This document shows, piece after piece, positions 24,349 through 34,702 of a stretch of 64,000 nt of DNA; position 1 is the stretch's first letter; each line of letters starts with the position of its first letter. The notes under the pieces are model-generated. The model was not told the origin of the DNA. It saw only the letters and a list, made by a program, of their open reading frames with translations, and made no database searches. Source of the DNA: Planctomycetaceae bacterium (GTDB taxonomy: Bacteria; Planctomycetota; Planctomycetia; Planctomycetales; Planctomycetaceae); assembly GCA_947476295.1 (NCBI GenBank), contig CANJQC010000005.1, positions 1 through 64,000 on the forward strand, given 5' to 3'. Both the position numbers and the translations under genes were made by a program.

Positions 24349-25014
24349 GTGAACTTCACGTCGATTTTTCGTGAAGTTCGTGAAGGTGGCCAAGTCAAAC
24401 ATGAATTCGTCGGCTATCTCTCAGACCTGCAAGACGATCGTGGGAATGTCATCATGGATTGGCTCGCCACTGGGAAGGCACTGTTCGGCGACGAAGGAAT
24501 CATGAGTATCGGCCGCAGCCTGCCGCACGGAAAATTGGTGGAAGTGCCTAGCCCGACGCGGATACATGATCACGACCAAGCGTATCGACGAAGATCTGCG
24601 TGACGTGGACGCGCTCGAATGAATTTCCGCTCTGCGATCAGAAACCTTTTCGATCGCTGGTGGGCATAGGCAAAATCAGCCGTTCGCTGTTTGACGAGAA
24701 CGATCTTATTGCAGATCTTAACCGAAGATCTGCTCCCCGGTGAGCGACTTGTCGTTTATGGCAATATGTTTTTCGGGTTAACGTACTTGCAAGCGTGAAG
24801 CCGCTTACCAAGGCGACGGAAACAGACCTTGATAGAATTGTCGCGGCGACACATCAAAAGCAAGAACTGCTCTCTGTTGAGAACGCGATCGGGCTGGCTG
24901 CGGGAGAAGTCATCGGGCTGCTTAAGTGGAGAAGCACTTTGAATTGGCGATCACGGAGAACCTGCATTTTTCCAAGAGCCCGAAGGTGAATTCACCGAAA
25001 AAACAATCGATCGT
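24349..25014 (+). pseudogene. degenerate IS1634-type (IS4-group) transposase
   Basis: Separate frames together match an IS1634-family DDE transposase. The first (24349-24603) has the N-terminal REGGQVKHEFVGYLSDL and SIGRSLPHGKLVEV. The second (24795-24926) has DLDRIVAATHQ and NAIGLAAGEVIG. After a +1/-1 shift, VEKHFELAITE continues from about 24926; this 'KHFEL' stretch is a family hallmark. The catalytic core in between is missing or unreadable, and the C-terminal part is lost. No clear terminal inverted repeats or target duplication could be fixed. The remnant marks an old insertion next to the small basic-protein gene. Confidence 0.65.
24351..24379. repeat. perfect 10-bp inverted repeat
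   Basis: GAACTTCACG at 24351-24360 and its exact complement CGTGAAGTTC at 24370-24379 are separated by nine bases. The palindrome sits at the very start of the transposase remnant and 45 bases after the small basic gene. It could be an insertion-sequence end, an operator or a terminator stem; it has no T-tract. Confidence 0.5.
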
Positions 25015-25819
25015 CGATCGCGATACTATCTGAATTGGCGTTCAAGTTTGGGCTAAAGCAACCCAGCATTGTTGAAACGCTTGGCCTCGGTGATTTTTCT
25101 GTATGGGCATTCTTACTCAGGCAAGCTGAGTGGAAGGTCACCTTCGGCCACTCTCGGCGCAACGTTTTTCTCAAACGCATCGTCAGCGGGAAGATCCAAA
25201 CAGAAGTCTGACCAATCAAACTTTGGGTTCAGTTCGGTTTTGGTGCGTCAACAAGGTAAGCGGCTCCCTTTTTGATCACCCTTTTTCCGCCTCTTGAGTT
25301 TGATCGTCCACTGATTCGAACTCAAAGCCCGCTTCATCCGGTTGCCGAATACGAACCAATCCTTTGGAAGCCGCATCAAAGGTATGCCCCGGCGTTATTA
25401 GGTTCCATGTTCTACGCTCTGTATGAGCGTTCGCACGCCGTTGGCCTTGCTATTGTTGAATTCCTTGTCCCGCTCCAGTGAGAGTGGATTTACACGCAGC
25501 AAGTCACCGTTCTTCCGATCCCAAATTTTGTCACTACCCCAGACAAACGAACCTCGTTCATTTTGAATCCACGTCCACTTGGGTTTAATTTGCGCGAGGC
25601 CGGTGGATTCGACACGATCCATGCCGATTCTGACATTCTGTTCTGTCCTGACCAGCAATATATCGAAATTGATCTGTATTGCCCGATGGTTTGTTTTAGA
25701 CTCTGAATGATCGTGAACGAATCGCGCTGTTCGCGTATTTGATGGCGTGGCAGCAATTCTTAGAAAACCACGGTTTGGCGTTTCACTGGTCATTGGAATT
25801 TTGTTATTGGTCAATCCTC
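25015..25819. other. gene-poor stretch with weak coding fragments
   Basis: No complete gene is recognised. One forward frame reads ELAFKFGLKQPSIVETLG and continues to a TGA near 25215, with coding-like composition but no known family. A reverse frame at 25398-25814 (138 codons) has a coding-like C-terminal half (RVESTGLAQIKPKWTWIQ, FVWGSDKIWDRKNGD) and a nonspecific N-terminal half. Either could be the remains of cargo or host genes disrupted with the neighbouring transposase. Confidence 0.35.
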
Positions 25820-26329
25820 ATGCCACGCCGTATTCATATTGTCGGTCGCAAAAACTCGGGCAAGACTACACTTGTCTGCGAACTTGTCCGTGAATTCACA
25901 GCGCGAGGCCTCAAGGTAGCGACGGTGAAACATACGCACCACCATCACGAACTGGATACACCGGGCAAGGATTCGCACAAGCATCGCAACGCAGGCGCTG
26001 CAGCGGTCGGAATTCTGTCGCCCCACATGACAGCCCTGTTCATTCCGGCCGAACAAGAGCAGCGAGGGGAATCGCGGTATGCGCAGTTTGAGGTACAGTT
26101 TTCGGACTGCGACTTAATTCTGGTTGAAGGTGACCTTCAGGCATCGGCACCGCGAATCGAAGTCTGGCGCAGCGCAATCAGTGAAAGTCCATATGCCGCA
26201 AACGATTCAGCAATTGTCGCCGTAATCGCCGGTGACGCACCGCAGGGACTGAAATGTGCTGTGTGGAGTCGTCAAGATGTCGAAAAGATTGCGGACAATA
26301 TTCTCAAGGTTCAGGCACTTCAAACTTAA
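25820..26329 (+). CDS. mobB: molybdopterin-guanine dinucleotide biosynthesis adaptor MobB
   Basis: A 169-residue P-loop protein that assists MobA in forming the guanine dinucleotide form of the molybdenum cofactor. The P-loop reads GRKNSGKTTLV at residues 9-19. The characteristic KVATVKHTHHHHELDTPGKD with its histidine run, then DCDLILVEGD, are family signatures. The frame is open from 25739, but family proteins begin at the P-loop strand, so the ATG at 25820 (MPRRIHIVGRKN) is chosen. No other Mo-cofactor genes are in the window. Confidence 0.9.
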   Translation: MPRRIHIVGRKNSGKTTLVCELVREFTARGLKVATVKHTHHHHELDTPGKDSHKHRNAGAAAVGILSPHMTALFIPAEQEQRGESRYAQFEVQFSDCDLILVEGDLQASAPRIEVWRSAISESPYAANDSAIVAVIAGDAPQGLKCAVWSRQDVEKIADNILKVQALQT

Positions 26330-26390
26330 CCCAACCGTAACTCGCCCACCGGCGAAGATTTTCGCCAGTCTTTTTTCGGAAACAAACACT

Positions 26391-28373
26391 GTGTGCGGAA
26401 TCGCCGGAGCCCTTTGGTGGAAGCCTTCACTGGAGATCTCTGCGCTGACGCTGCAGCAGATGACCGACAGTATTCGCCATCGAGGGCCGGATGCTGATGG
26501 ACACTACTTCTGGCCAACTAAAGACGCGGCACGCAACGGCGCCACCACTGGAATTTCCGCGAAGAATCGCGTTTCCGGCGTGGCACTTGGGCATCGGCGA
26601 TTGAGCATCATTGACGTTGCTGGCAGCGCTCAGCCGTTGGGGAACGAAGACAACAGCGTGCAGATTGTATTCAACGGTGAGATCTACAATTATTGCGAAC
26701 TCCGCACCGAACTGCTTAATGCCGGACACCAGTTCCGCACGGACGGTGACACCGAAGTCATTGTGCATCTTTACGAAAAACATGGACTGGACTTCGTCAG
26801 ACATCTTCGCGGCATGTTTGCACTCGCGATCTGGGATGCCAACAGGCAACGCCTAGTGATCGCGCGCGATCGTGCTGGCAAGAAGCCGTTCTATTATCGC
26901 ATGGAAGATGGTCGGCTGGCGTTTGCAAGTGAACTCAAAGCCCTGTTGCAGATTCCGGATGTTCCGCGATCGCTCAATCGCCGGGCTGTGCTGCAGTTTC
27001 TGACGCTGCAGTATGTTCCGCATCCGCACTGTATTCTGGAAGGATTTCAAAAGCTCCCGCCGGCAACAATCGGAGTCCTTGAAAATGGAAATCTGTCACT
27101 GCAGACTTACTGGTCCGCTCCGTATGATCAGCCGGATTTGAGTCGCGCGACCGTTCAAGACTGGCGTGAAGAACTGGACGCTACTCTTTCCGAAGCTGTT
27201 CGACTGCGCCTGCGAAGCGATGTCCCGCTGGGCGCGTTTTTGTCTGGCGGAATCGATTCAACCGTGATCTGCGGCCTGATGCAGACTCAGTTGGATCGAC
27301 CAGTGCAGACATTTTCCATCGGCTTTCCGATCGCAGCCTTTGATGAACGCACCTTCGCACGGCAGGCGTCGCAACATCTCGGGACTGAACATCACGAAGC
27401 AGTTGTCACACCGGATGCACTTTCGATTCTGCCGCAGCTGATCTGGCACTACGACGAACCGTTCGGAGACAGCTCCGCGATTCCCACGATGTATTTGTCA
27501 CGCATGACGCGAGAACACGTCACGGTGGCACTGACCGGCGACGCAGGCGATGAACTTTTCTGTGGCTATGAACGTTACCGCGCCGTCAAACTTACCGGCA
27601 TGACGGATTTTGTGCCACAGTGGGCACGTCGCTTTGCCTCGTCCGTGATTTCGAGGTTGCCGACGTCGGTCGAACATCGATCCTTCCGCCGTCGTCTGAA
27701 ACGTCTCTTGGAATCCCTCGCACAGGATCCGGAGCGACGTTACCTGAACTGGATCACAATTTTCAACTCGTCACGTCTGGAATGGCTCGTCACACCGGAA
27801 CTGTGGGCACTTGCAAAGCATGAAGATCCGGCACAGTGCATCATGAACGCCTATAAACGGTATCCGAAGCGCGACTTTGTGACGCGTACGACAGCGACCG
27901 ATCTGCAAACCTATCTGCCGTGCGACATCCTCACCAAGGTAGACATCGCGAGCATGGCCGCATCGCTGGAATGCCGATGCCCGATGCTCGACCACCATGT
28001 CATCGAACTTGCCGCACGCATGCCGATTGAAGTGAAGCAGACGCTGAAGCAGTCCAAAAAAGTGCTGAGCGAAACATTCAGTCGGCTGATCCCGAAAGAC
28101 ATTCAGACTCGCAAAAAGATGGGCTTCGGCGTCCCGATTGATCATTGGTTTCGAGCCGAATTAAGACCACTGCTGCACGATATCCTGCTGTCACCCCGCT
28201 GCCTGCAACGGGGATTATTTAAAGAGGACTCCGTGCGGCAATTGATCGACGAACACTCGTCGAGCCAATTTGATCATGCGTATCGCCTCTGGAATCTGCT
28301 CTGCCTAGAACTCTGGCAACGCATGTATCTCGACGCCCCGCCCCCGATTGCGGCCCCAACTGTGTTGTCGTAA
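26391..28373 (+). CDS. asnB: asparagine synthase (glutamine-hydrolysing)
   Basis: A class II glutamine amidotransferase fused to an ATP-dependent synthetase domain, 660 residues. After removal of the initiator the N-terminal Cys of CGIAGALWW is the glutaminase nucleophile. This fixes the start at GTG 26391, immediately before the TGC codon, rather than the longer open frame from 26256. Other marks are SIRHRGPDADG, FNGEIYNY, the PP-loop SGGIDSTVI, and LTGDAGDELFCGYERY. It belongs to the AsnB/WbpS group also found in surface-polysaccharide clusters, so either free asparagine or a sugar amide could be the product. It follows mobB by 61 bases. Confidence 0.9.
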   Translation: MCGIAGALWWKPSLEISALTLQQMTDSIRHRGPDADGHYFWPTKDAARNGATTGISAKNRVSGVALGHRRLSIIDVAGSAQPLGNEDNSVQIVFNGEIYNYCELRTELLNAGHQFRTDGDTEVIVHLYEKHGLDFVRHLRGMFALAIWDANRQRLVIARDRAGKKPFYYRMEDGRLAFASELKALLQIPDVPRSLNRRAVLQFLTLQYVPHPHCILEGFQKLPPATIGVLENGNLSLQTYWSAPYDQPDLSRATVQDWREELDATLSEAVRLRLRSDVPLGAFLSGGIDSTVICGLMQTQLDRPVQTFSIGFPIAAFDERTFARQASQHLGTEHHEAVVTPDALSILPQLIWHYDEPFGDSSAIPTMYLSRMTREHVTVALTGDAGDELFCGYERYRAVKLTGMTDFVPQWARRFASSVISRLPTSVEHRSFRRRLKRLLESLAQDPERRYLNWITIFNSSRLEWLVTPELWALAKHEDPAQCIMNAYKRYPKRDFVTRTTATDLQTYLPCDILTKVDIASMAASLECRCPMLDHHVIELAARMPIEVKQTLKQSKKVLSETFSRLIPKDIQTRKKMGFGVPIDHWFRAELRPLLHDILLSPRCLQRGLFKEDSVRQLIDEHSSSQFDHAYRLWNLLCLELWQRMYLDAPPPIAAPTVLS

Positions 28374-28689
28374 AGCGAAACGCGATGGTGCAAAACTTTG
28401 ATCATTTCGCTGCCGATCGACCAGAGCCGCGAATTGAGGTTGATATCTGCCACTGCAGTAAAAGCATGTTTTTTCTCCGTTCGTCCTCAACAGATCGCAC
28501 ATATTTCACGCTCACGTTCAAGAATTGCGCAAAGTGTACTACAAAGACGGTGCTGTTGTCGTAGAATCTGTACTGAATGTGCCACCTGCTGCGTGCCGCC
28601 CATTAGTTATGCCTAATAATGATGCACTCACTTCAAGCGTGCCCGCAATCAGGGCTTCTTTTGTGTTTGTTCGTATTGCGTTAAACACT
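28374..28689. other. 316-bp leader before the sigma-54 activator
   Basis: No gene, tRNA or clear regulatory RNA was recognised between asnB and the activator. The frame of the activator stays open upstream to 28525 but without family-like residues, so this stretch is treated as leader and promoter region. Confidence 0.4.
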
Positions 28690-29733
28690 ATGTCTGATTC
28701 CGACAGCAAACTCATTAGCGGTCTGATTGGCAGTAGTGCACCGATGCTGGATGTTTATCGGATGACCCGCAAAGTGGCGCCGACTTCGGCCACTGTGCTT
28801 TTGACGGGTGAAACTGGGACCGGAAAAGAACTTATCGCTCGGGCACTGCATGAATTGAGTCCTCGTGCGACGGGTCCGTTTATCCGCGTCAACTGCGGCG
28901 CACTGTCAGAGAGTTTGCTGGAGAGCGAGTTGTTTGGTCATGCCAAGGGGGCATTTACCAGCGCGATTGAGAATCGCACCGGGCGGTTTGAGGCGGCTCA
29001 TGGCGGTTCAATTTTCCTGGACGAGATCAACAGCGTGAGTTACCAGCTTCAAGTGAAGCTGCTGCGAGTTCTTCAGGAGCATGAATTTGAACGTGTCGGA
29101 GATACGAGAACGATTCGAGTGGACGTTCGCGTCATCGCAGCGACGAACGTTGATCTGCAGGATGAGATTGCTGCCGGTCGATTCCGCGAAGACCTGTTTT
29201 ATCGCTTGAACGTGATCCCCATTTACTTACCAGCGCTTCGTGAGCGTGGAAGTGACATCGCCGATCTGGTGAATTTCTTTGTGCGACGGTACGCTTTGGC
29301 AAACGGATTTCCCACGCCGCGGATGTCACCGGAATCGCTGCGATTCCTGCAGCAGTATGACTGGCCGGGAAACGTCCGCGAACTGCAGAACTACATCGAA
29401 CGAGCGCTGGTGCTCGCAACCAGCAGTGAGATTACTGCTGACCTGCTGCCGCCTCATGTGCGGGGATTGGCACCTGTTCGTATCGGACGCCGTGCATCGG
29501 AAGATCTTGAATCGCTTTGTACGGATCTGGTCAGTCGTCGTCTCGCTCAGCTTGGCGAAGAAAGTGTCGACGTATACAACCAAGTGATGAACGTTGTCGA
29601 AAAAGAACTACTGCTGCAGGTGCTGCGACAAAGTCAGGGCGTGCAGACCAGAACTGCCACGCGCCTTGGAATCAACCGCAACACGCTGCACAAGAAGATT
29701 GAAGATCACAAGTTGAGTACGGAGGCACGGTAA
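28690..29733 (+). CDS. sigma-54-dependent transcriptional activator without a receiver domain
   Basis: A 347-residue bacterial enhancer-binding protein consisting of an AAA+ domain and a Fis-type DNA-binding end. Walker A is GETGTGKE (40-47), Walker B GGSIFLDE (105-112), the sensor/arginine-finger region contains [23 protein letters not shown], and the helix-turn-helix is at about 303-340 ([16 protein letters not shown]). The loop that contacts sigma-54 reads GAFTSA (87-92) instead of the consensus GAFTGA. There is no N-terminal receiver, PAS or GAF domain, so activity must be controlled by abundance or another protein, as in PspF. The ATG at 28690 ([12 protein letters not shown]) is chosen over the upstream open frame from 28525. 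Confidence 0.88.
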   Translation: MSDSDSKLISGLIGSSAPMLDVYRMTRKVAPTSATVLLTGETGTGKELIARALHELSPRATGPFIRVNCGALSESLLESELFGHAKGAFTSAIENRTGRFEAAHGGSIFLDEINSVSYQLQVKLLRVLQEHEFERVGDTRTIRVDVRVIAATNVDLQDEIAAGRFREDLFYRLNVIPIYLPALRERGSDIADLVNFFVRRYALANGFPTPRMSPESLRFLQQYDWPGNVRELQNYIERALVLATSSEITADLLPPHVRGLAPVRIGRRASEDLESLCTDLVSRRLAQLGEESVDVYNQVMNVVEKELLLQVLRQSQGVQTRTATRLGINRNTLHKKIEDHKLSTEAR

Positions 29734-29866
29734 TCCGGGTTTATTCCTCGCGACGGTTCCATTCGGGAATCGCGTTCATTCAAACTGTGCCCTACAATTA
29801 AGGCTTGGCTGATCACAAAATGTTCCTTGCCTGAAACGCATTGAGCCACTCCGGAGCATGATCCCG

Positions 29867-31282
29867 ATGCGAAATCCAAAGTCAATCAGTTCGGAATGGG
29901 CTCGGCGACATTTGCTCAAGACAGGAACTGCCGGGATCCTTGGGATGTCCTTGCCTCAGTTACTGGCAGCGGAATCCGGCAGCGCGAGGACACATACGGC
30001 ATCTGCGAAACGAGTGATCGTCATTCTGGAACAGGGCGGTTTGTCCCACATCGACACATGGGATCCAAAACCGGCTGCAGTGGCTGAGCATCGCAGTCCA
30101 TTTCTGCCGATCTCGACGACGGTCGCTGGAATACAGTTCACTAGTCTGCTGCCCCGAACCGCACGGATCGCCCACAAACTGGCGGTTGTTCGGTCAATGC
30201 ATCACAACAAAGGCGGAGCTGACGCGCATCCAAATGGAACGCAATATGCTCTTTCTGGTGCTCATCCGTCGAGCATCCTTGAGATGCCGGATGTTGGTTC
30301 CGTGGTGTCTCTGTTGCTAGGAACTGACAATCAGTCACTGCCTCCATATGTGATGATTCCCGGTAACAGTGAACAGGCCGCTGAGACTCGCACTGGATTT
30401 TTGCCAAAATCGCTGTCCGTTTTCAAGACCGGAGGACACGATTTGTCGGATCGCAAATGGGAGGTTGCGGACCTGCTTGCCCGCATCGACAACAGTGGTT
30501 CGCGCCTGAACAATCGACAGCAACTGCTGGAGTCACTCGATCATCGATTCGCCTCCGATACAGACAAAGCGTCGCTGCACGGTATGGATCGGTTTTACGA
30601 ACAGGCGTTTAACAGTCTGACGAGCCAAGAAGTTGCGCACGCATTTGATTTGTCGGCAGAGCCCGAAAGTGTTCGGGAGGATTACGGTCGAGGTCATCGC
30701 GGATCCTGTTACCTTCTGGGGCGCAGACTTCTGGAAGCGGGCGTTCGATTTGTTACCGTTGATGTTCGATGGCCGCTGACAAATGAGACACCCGGAGGTT
30801 TCAATCTCAACTGGGATCATCACGATTTGATTTACACGCCCGGTTCCTGTGGCACGGTTCGAGACAAAGCCGGCGGCGAGGGACGATACGGCATTGGGCA
30901 CTGGGTTATGATGGGAAGTACAGATCGCGCCTTCGCGGCGCTGATCAGTGACCTGGATGAGCGAGGCCTGCTGGATGAAACGCTGGTATGTTTTATCTCT
31001 GAATTTGGCCGCACACCGCGACTCAACAAGTTCGCCGGTCGAGATCACTGGACAAATGCCTATTCGATCGCCTTTGCAGGGGCGAAGATTCCCGGCGGCC
31101 AGATCATCGGAGAATCAGATCGAGACGGCGGCTACGTGGTGTCTCAGGCCTACACGCCTGAAGACTATGCGACGTCCATCTATGAAAAACTCGGCGTCGA
31201 TCGATCGAGGCCATTGTTCACATCAGCCCATCGTCCTGTCCACTTTGGACACATGGGACAGCCGATCGCTGAGCTTTTCTGA
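29867..31282 (+). CDS. DUF1501 family protein with Tat-like signal
   Basis: A second DUF1501 protein, 471 residues, with a twin-arginine-like signal (SSEWARRHLLKTGTAGILG). Family features are VILEQGGLSHIDTWDPKP, VVRSMHHNKGGADAHPNG, SEFGRTPRLNKFAGRDHW and a final QPIAELF. GGAG at 29853-29856 fits the ATG at 29867 with a 10-base spacer better than the ATG at 29858, which lies only one base after it. The protein is probably exported and cell-envelope associated; its activity is not known. It differs from the first DUF1501 protein mainly in the middle third. No DUF1549/DUF1553 partner is adjacent. Confidence 0.9.
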   Translation: MRNPKSISSEWARRHLLKTGTAGILGMSLPQLLAAESGSARTHTASAKRVIVILEQGGLSHIDTWDPKPAAVAEHRSPFLPISTTVAGIQFTSLLPRTARIAHKLAVVRSMHHNKGGADAHPNGTQYALSGAHPSSILEMPDVGSVVSLLLGTDNQSLPPYVMIPGNSEQAAETRTGFLPKSLSVFKTGGHDLSDRKWEVADLLARIDNSGSRLNNRQQLLESLDHRFASDTDKASLHGMDRFYEQAFNSLTSQEVAHAFDLSAEPESVREDYGRGHRGSCYLLGRRLLEAGVRFVTVDVRWPLTNETPGGFNLNWDHHDLIYTPGSCGTVRDKAGGEGRYGIGHWVMMGSTDRAFAALISDLDERGLLDETLVCFISEFGRTPRLNKFAGRDHWTNAYSIAFAGAKIPGGQIIGESDRDGGYVVSQAYTPEDYATSIYEKLGVDRSRPLFTSAHRPVHFGHMGQPIAELF

Positions 31283-31296
31283 CGCGGCTGACGGAC

Positions 31297-34200
31297 TTAC
31301 AGACTTAGTGGCGACTGCCAATCGGACTTCAGTTTTGTAAGAGACGCAGTGACAATTCTGGTGCCGCCAACAACAATATCCATTGTTGCCGCAACAATTG
31401 TTTTTCCAATGCAAGTGTGTGGCAGGTTGGCAAAAATCGACTCCAACAGAACGCGATGCTTTAGTGAAACTTCAATCAGAAACCGCGTATTAGATTCTGA
31501 GAATAGGGCCGCAACCCCGTCTGAAGCCACTTCAATCTCGACCCCAACCCCACCTGCAAATGCCATTTCCGCAGCAGCCACAGCCAGTCCGCCTTCGCTG
31601 AGGTCGTGGCATGACAACACCAAGCCTTGTTTGAGAGTTTGATGTAGGGCTCGAAAAATTCTTGGAGCCATGTCTGTGTCAACGGTTGGCACTTTGCCCC
31701 CGGTAAGACAATTGACGAGGTTGTAGTGGGAGCCACCCATTTCATCTTTGGTTTCGCCGATCAGATACAGCAGATTACCGGGACCTTTGAGGTCCATGGT
31801 GACGCAGGTTTCGATGTCATCGACCTGGCCGAGGGCGGTGATGAGAAGCGTGGAGGGGATAGCCACAGTGCGGCGACCCGTCGCCTTAAAGGATTCAGAC
31901 CCTTTCGTCGAAGCTGCAACAGGGTCAGCCCCCTTCAAGTCGGTCTCGTAGCTAAATTCGTTGTTGAGGCTGTCTTTGCCGCTGACGAAGGGTGTGCGAT
32001 AAGCAACAGCGATGTCCTTGCAGGCGACGGCGGCTCGGACGAGGGTGCCGAGGGTCTCGGGACGTTCGGTGTTGCCCCAACAGAAATTGTCGAGGATGGC
32101 GATGCGGTCTGGGTCGGCTCCAACGGCGACGCAATTGCGGACGGCTTCGTCGATGGCGGAGGCGGCCATCCAGTACGGATCAAGGTCCCCAAAGTGCGGA
32201 TTGATGCCGCAGGCGATGACGAGGCCTCGGTTGGATGTCAGGTCGGGACGGACGACGGCGGCGTCAGACGGACCGTCGTTGTTGATGCCGACGAGAGGTT
32301 TGATGACGCTGCCGGCCTGGACCTCGTGGTCATACTGGCGAATGATCCATTCTTTGCTGGCAACGTTGAGGGATCGGAGAATCTTCCTGAGGTCGTCAGT
32401 GTAGTCCGGCTTATTGTCGCGATCACGCTCCGCGTGATGAGCCTTGAAGTTTGCTGCCGAGGATTCAGAGAGCTTTGCCGCAGCGGGCGAGGCGGCGGTG
32501 TTGGAGGTGACAACAGTTGTCGGTTGATGTGAGGTTTCCTCTGAATGCTCCTCACGCGGAGCGTGAGGGCTGCTTTGAATCGCATACACAGCTTCGCGAA
32601 TCACGGGCGGGCGGCCGTCGTGGAGGAAGTGCATGCTGACTTCGCCGACTTTGTGTTCGCCGTATTTTAGAACAAGTTGCTTCGTGCCGGTGAACTTGCC
32701 GATGATCGTGGCTTCGACGCCTTCAGAGGCACACAGTGCTTCGAGCTGAGCCCAATTCGCGGGCGGTACGGACAGGACCATGCGTTCCTGAGCTTCGGAG
32801 ATCCAGATCTCGGTGTACGACAGTCCGGCATACTTCAAAGGGGCTCGATCCAGCCACACTTCGGCACCCGTGCCTTCACCCATCTCACCCACAGCACTGC
32901 TGAAGCCGCCGGCGCCACAGTCGGTGATGGCGGAGTACAAATTCAAGTCGCGTGCAGCCAGAATCACATCGGCCACCATCTTTTCGGTAACCGGGTTGCC
33001 GATCTGTACAGACCCACCGCTGATGGATTCACTTTCTTCGGTGAGTTCCACGGACGAAAACGTCGCGCCATGAATTCCGTCACGTCCAGTACGTCCGCCG
33101 ACAGCCACGATCAGGTCACCGGGGCTGACGAGTTTGTCACACTTATCGACAGGAATCATGGCCACGTTGCCGCAGTAGACCAGCGGGTTGCCAAGATAAC
33201 GGTCGTCGAAACAGACGGCTCCGTTGACGGTCGGAATGCCCATCCGGTTTCCGTAATCGCGGACTCCGGCCACAACGCCCTGCATGACAGCCAGTGGGTG
33301 CAGCACTCCGGGCGGAAGCTGATCTACGGGATAGTCCGGTCGAGCAAAACAGAACACATCGGTGCTGCAAACCGGTCGAGCCCCCAGACCAGTGCCCAGC
33401 GGATCGCGGATGACTCCGCCGAGCCCCGTATTGGCTCCGCCGTAGGGTTCGATAGCGGACGGATGGTTGTGAGTCTCAACTTTGATGCAGACATTCTGCT
33501 TGTCGTCGAACTTGACGATCCCCGCGTTGTCCTTGAACACGCTGACGCACCAGTCGTCCTTGCCGAGCGATTCGCGAATCTGCACGGTCGCTGCAAAGAT
33601 CGTTTCTTTCAACATGCTGTTGAAGTGCGTATCCCGGACCACTTTGCCTTCGCAGGTTTCGACGTAATGAATACGTCCGCCTAGCGTCTTGTGCGAACAG
33701 TGTTCGCTCCAGGTCTGAGCAACGGTTTCCAGTTCGATGTCAGTGGGGTCTCGCTGTAGTGATCGGAAGTAATCCTGCACCGTCTGCATTTCGGTGATAC
33801 TCAGATACAACTGGCCCTTTTTGCTGAGTTCCCTCAGAGCCGCATCGTCCATCTCGCGAATAGCGACGGTGGTGAGTTTGAATTTGTATTCGCTGCCGAG
33901 CGTCAGGTCTGCAATCTGCAGCGGGCCAGTGATGATGTATTCAATGGCATCGTTAGCGAGAACCTTCTTCGACAGGTGAGCGACTTTGGCCGCGCCCAGT
34001 GCTCCGGTCAGCCAATAACGTCGGCAGGTGGCAACGTTTGTGACGCTGAGGTTCAGTCGCGAGAGAGCCTTCGCGGCGTTTTCAGCGACGCTGTCAGTGA
34101 CGCCGGGGTGGAGAAGCACGTTGAGGAGCGAGGATTGAGGAGCGAGGGCTGAGGAGCGAGTGTCGGGCAGTTCGTGAATGCTGAACTGTTCCGTTACAGG

Positions 34201-34389
34201 ATCAACGAGAAGTTGTTCGGCGGCGCGTGTCGCGTCGTCGCGAGTCAGGTCACCCTGAATGAGAAATGTACGGGCTGATTTGACGGTGCTGAGTCCGCTG
34301 ATCCCCTGACTATGAGCACTTGCGAGAATTCGTTGACCTTCGTAATCTTTTTCGCTGCCGGTCGGCAGAATTTCGACTTCCCAGAGCAT
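31297..34389 (-). CDS. purL: phosphoribosylformylglycinamidine synthase, PurS-PurL fusion type
   Basis: FGAM synthase of about 1030 residues for purine synthesis. The first ~160 residues resemble PurS-like half domains; the PurL core follows with [51 protein letters not shown] and the second-half [10 protein letters not shown]. There is no C-terminal glutaminase, so a separate PurQ is needed. Two insertions stand out. In the interdomain linker, about 50 residues rich in Ser/Ala/His ([13 protein letters not shown] ... [12 protein letters not shown]) are encoded by a palindromic repeat element. Near residue 100, [12 protein letters not shown] is encoded by repeated AGGAGCGAG units. Both are in frame. 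A GTG at 34440 is an alternative start. Confidence 0.93.
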   Translation of the reverse strand: MLWEVEILPTGSEKDYEGQRILASAHSQGISGLSTVKSARTFLIQGDLTRDDATRAAEQLLVDPVTEQFSIHELPDTRSSALAPQSSLLNVLLHPGVTDSVAENAAKALSRLNLSVTNVATCRRYWLTGALGAAKVAHLSKKVLANDAIEYIITGPLQIADLTLGSEYKFKLTTVAIREMDDAALRELSKKGQLYLSITEMQTVQDYFRSLQRDPTDIELETVAQTWSEHCSHKTLGGRIHYVETCEGKVVRDTHFNSMLKETIFAATVQIRESLGKDDWCVSVFKDNAGIVKFDDKQNVCIKVETHNHPSAIEPYGGANTGLGGVIRDPLGTGLGARPVCSTDVFCFARPDYPVDQLPPGVLHPLAVMQGVVAGVRDYGNRMGIPTVNGAVCFDDRYLGNPLVYCGNVAMIPVDKCDKLVSPGDLIVAVGGRTGRDGIHGATFSSVELTEESESISGGSVQIGNPVTEKMVADVILAARDLNLYSAITDCGAGGFSSAVGEMGEGTGAEVWLDRAPLKYAGLSYTEIWISEAQERMVLSVPPANWAQLEALCASEGVEATIIGKFTGTKQLVLKYGEHKVGEVSMHFLHDGRPPVIREAVYAIQSSPHAPREEHSEETSHQPTTVVTSNTAASPAAAKLSESSAANFKAHHAERDRDNKPDYTDDLRKILRSLNVASKEWIIRQYDHEVQAGSVIKPLVGINNDGPSDAAVVRPDLTSNRGLVIACGINPHFGDLDPYWMAASAIDEAVRNCVAVGADPDRIAILDNFCWGNTERPETLGTLVRAAVACKDIAVAYRTPFVSGKDSLNNEFSYETDLKGADPVAASTKGSESFKATGRRTVAIPSTLLITALGQVDDIETCVTMDLKGPGNLLYLIGETKDEMGGSHYNLVNCLTGGKVPTVDTDMAPRIFRALHQTLKQGLVLSCHDLSEGGLAVAAAEMAFAGGVGVEIEVASDGVAALFSESNTRFLIEVSLKHRVLLESIFANLPHTCIGKTIVAATMDIVVGGTRIVTASLTKLKSDWQSPLSL
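32407..32570. repeat. palindromic element lying inside purL
   Basis: Two hairpins in opposite orientation frame about 145 bases: TCACGCTCCGCGTGA at 32423-32437 and CTCACGCGGAGCGTGAG at 32551-32567. The second is the complement of the first, extended by one base at each end. The element is translated in frame as a low-complexity linker. The encoded SPHAPREEH and HAERD peptides are repeat-derived strings that I recall from other planctomycete proteins. Confidence 0.65.
34122..34163. repeat. tandem AGGAGCGAG units inside purL
   Basis: Three near-identical AGGAGCGAG units separated by short variable spacers occur within about 40 bases of coding sequence. On the coding strand they give a Ser/Ala/Leu/Pro-rich segment between two PurS-like parts of PurL. 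They look like a repeat acquired in a surface loop. Confidence 0.5.
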
Positions 34390-34702
34390 GATATCGTGTG
34401 ATCCGTGAGAGGAGTTTTTGTTCTCGATTAGCGACGCCACCTCGCCTGTTGGGGTGGTTTATACTATATGCAGCGTCCAATGTTTACCTTCCACGCCGAC
34501 GTCATCGTAATACGAAAATGCTGCAGAATCATTATCTTCGTTGAAATCTGGCAATTGAACTTGGCTGCGTCACTGTTACAGATTCCCGTTTTGTGCGGCG
34601 AATGTGCTGGACCCCTGTTTCCAAAGATCACCAGTCGATTCCATGTGGTAGGTTCTCACAGCCCCCAATTTTTGCACCGTCCAGCAAGCAAGAGCCCTCA
34701 AA
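34390..34702. other. divergent intergenic region
   Basis: About 310 bases between purL and the forward methyltransferase. No gene is supported. It includes an AT-rich stretch near 34460 (ATACTATATG) that could be a -10 region, but no matching -35 is clear. Confidence 0.35.

Noticed and set aside
31726..33684. Forward frames of 268 and 335 codons opposite purL
   Set aside because: Shadow frames of purL; their sequences lack any known domain while purL motifs are continuous on the reverse strand.
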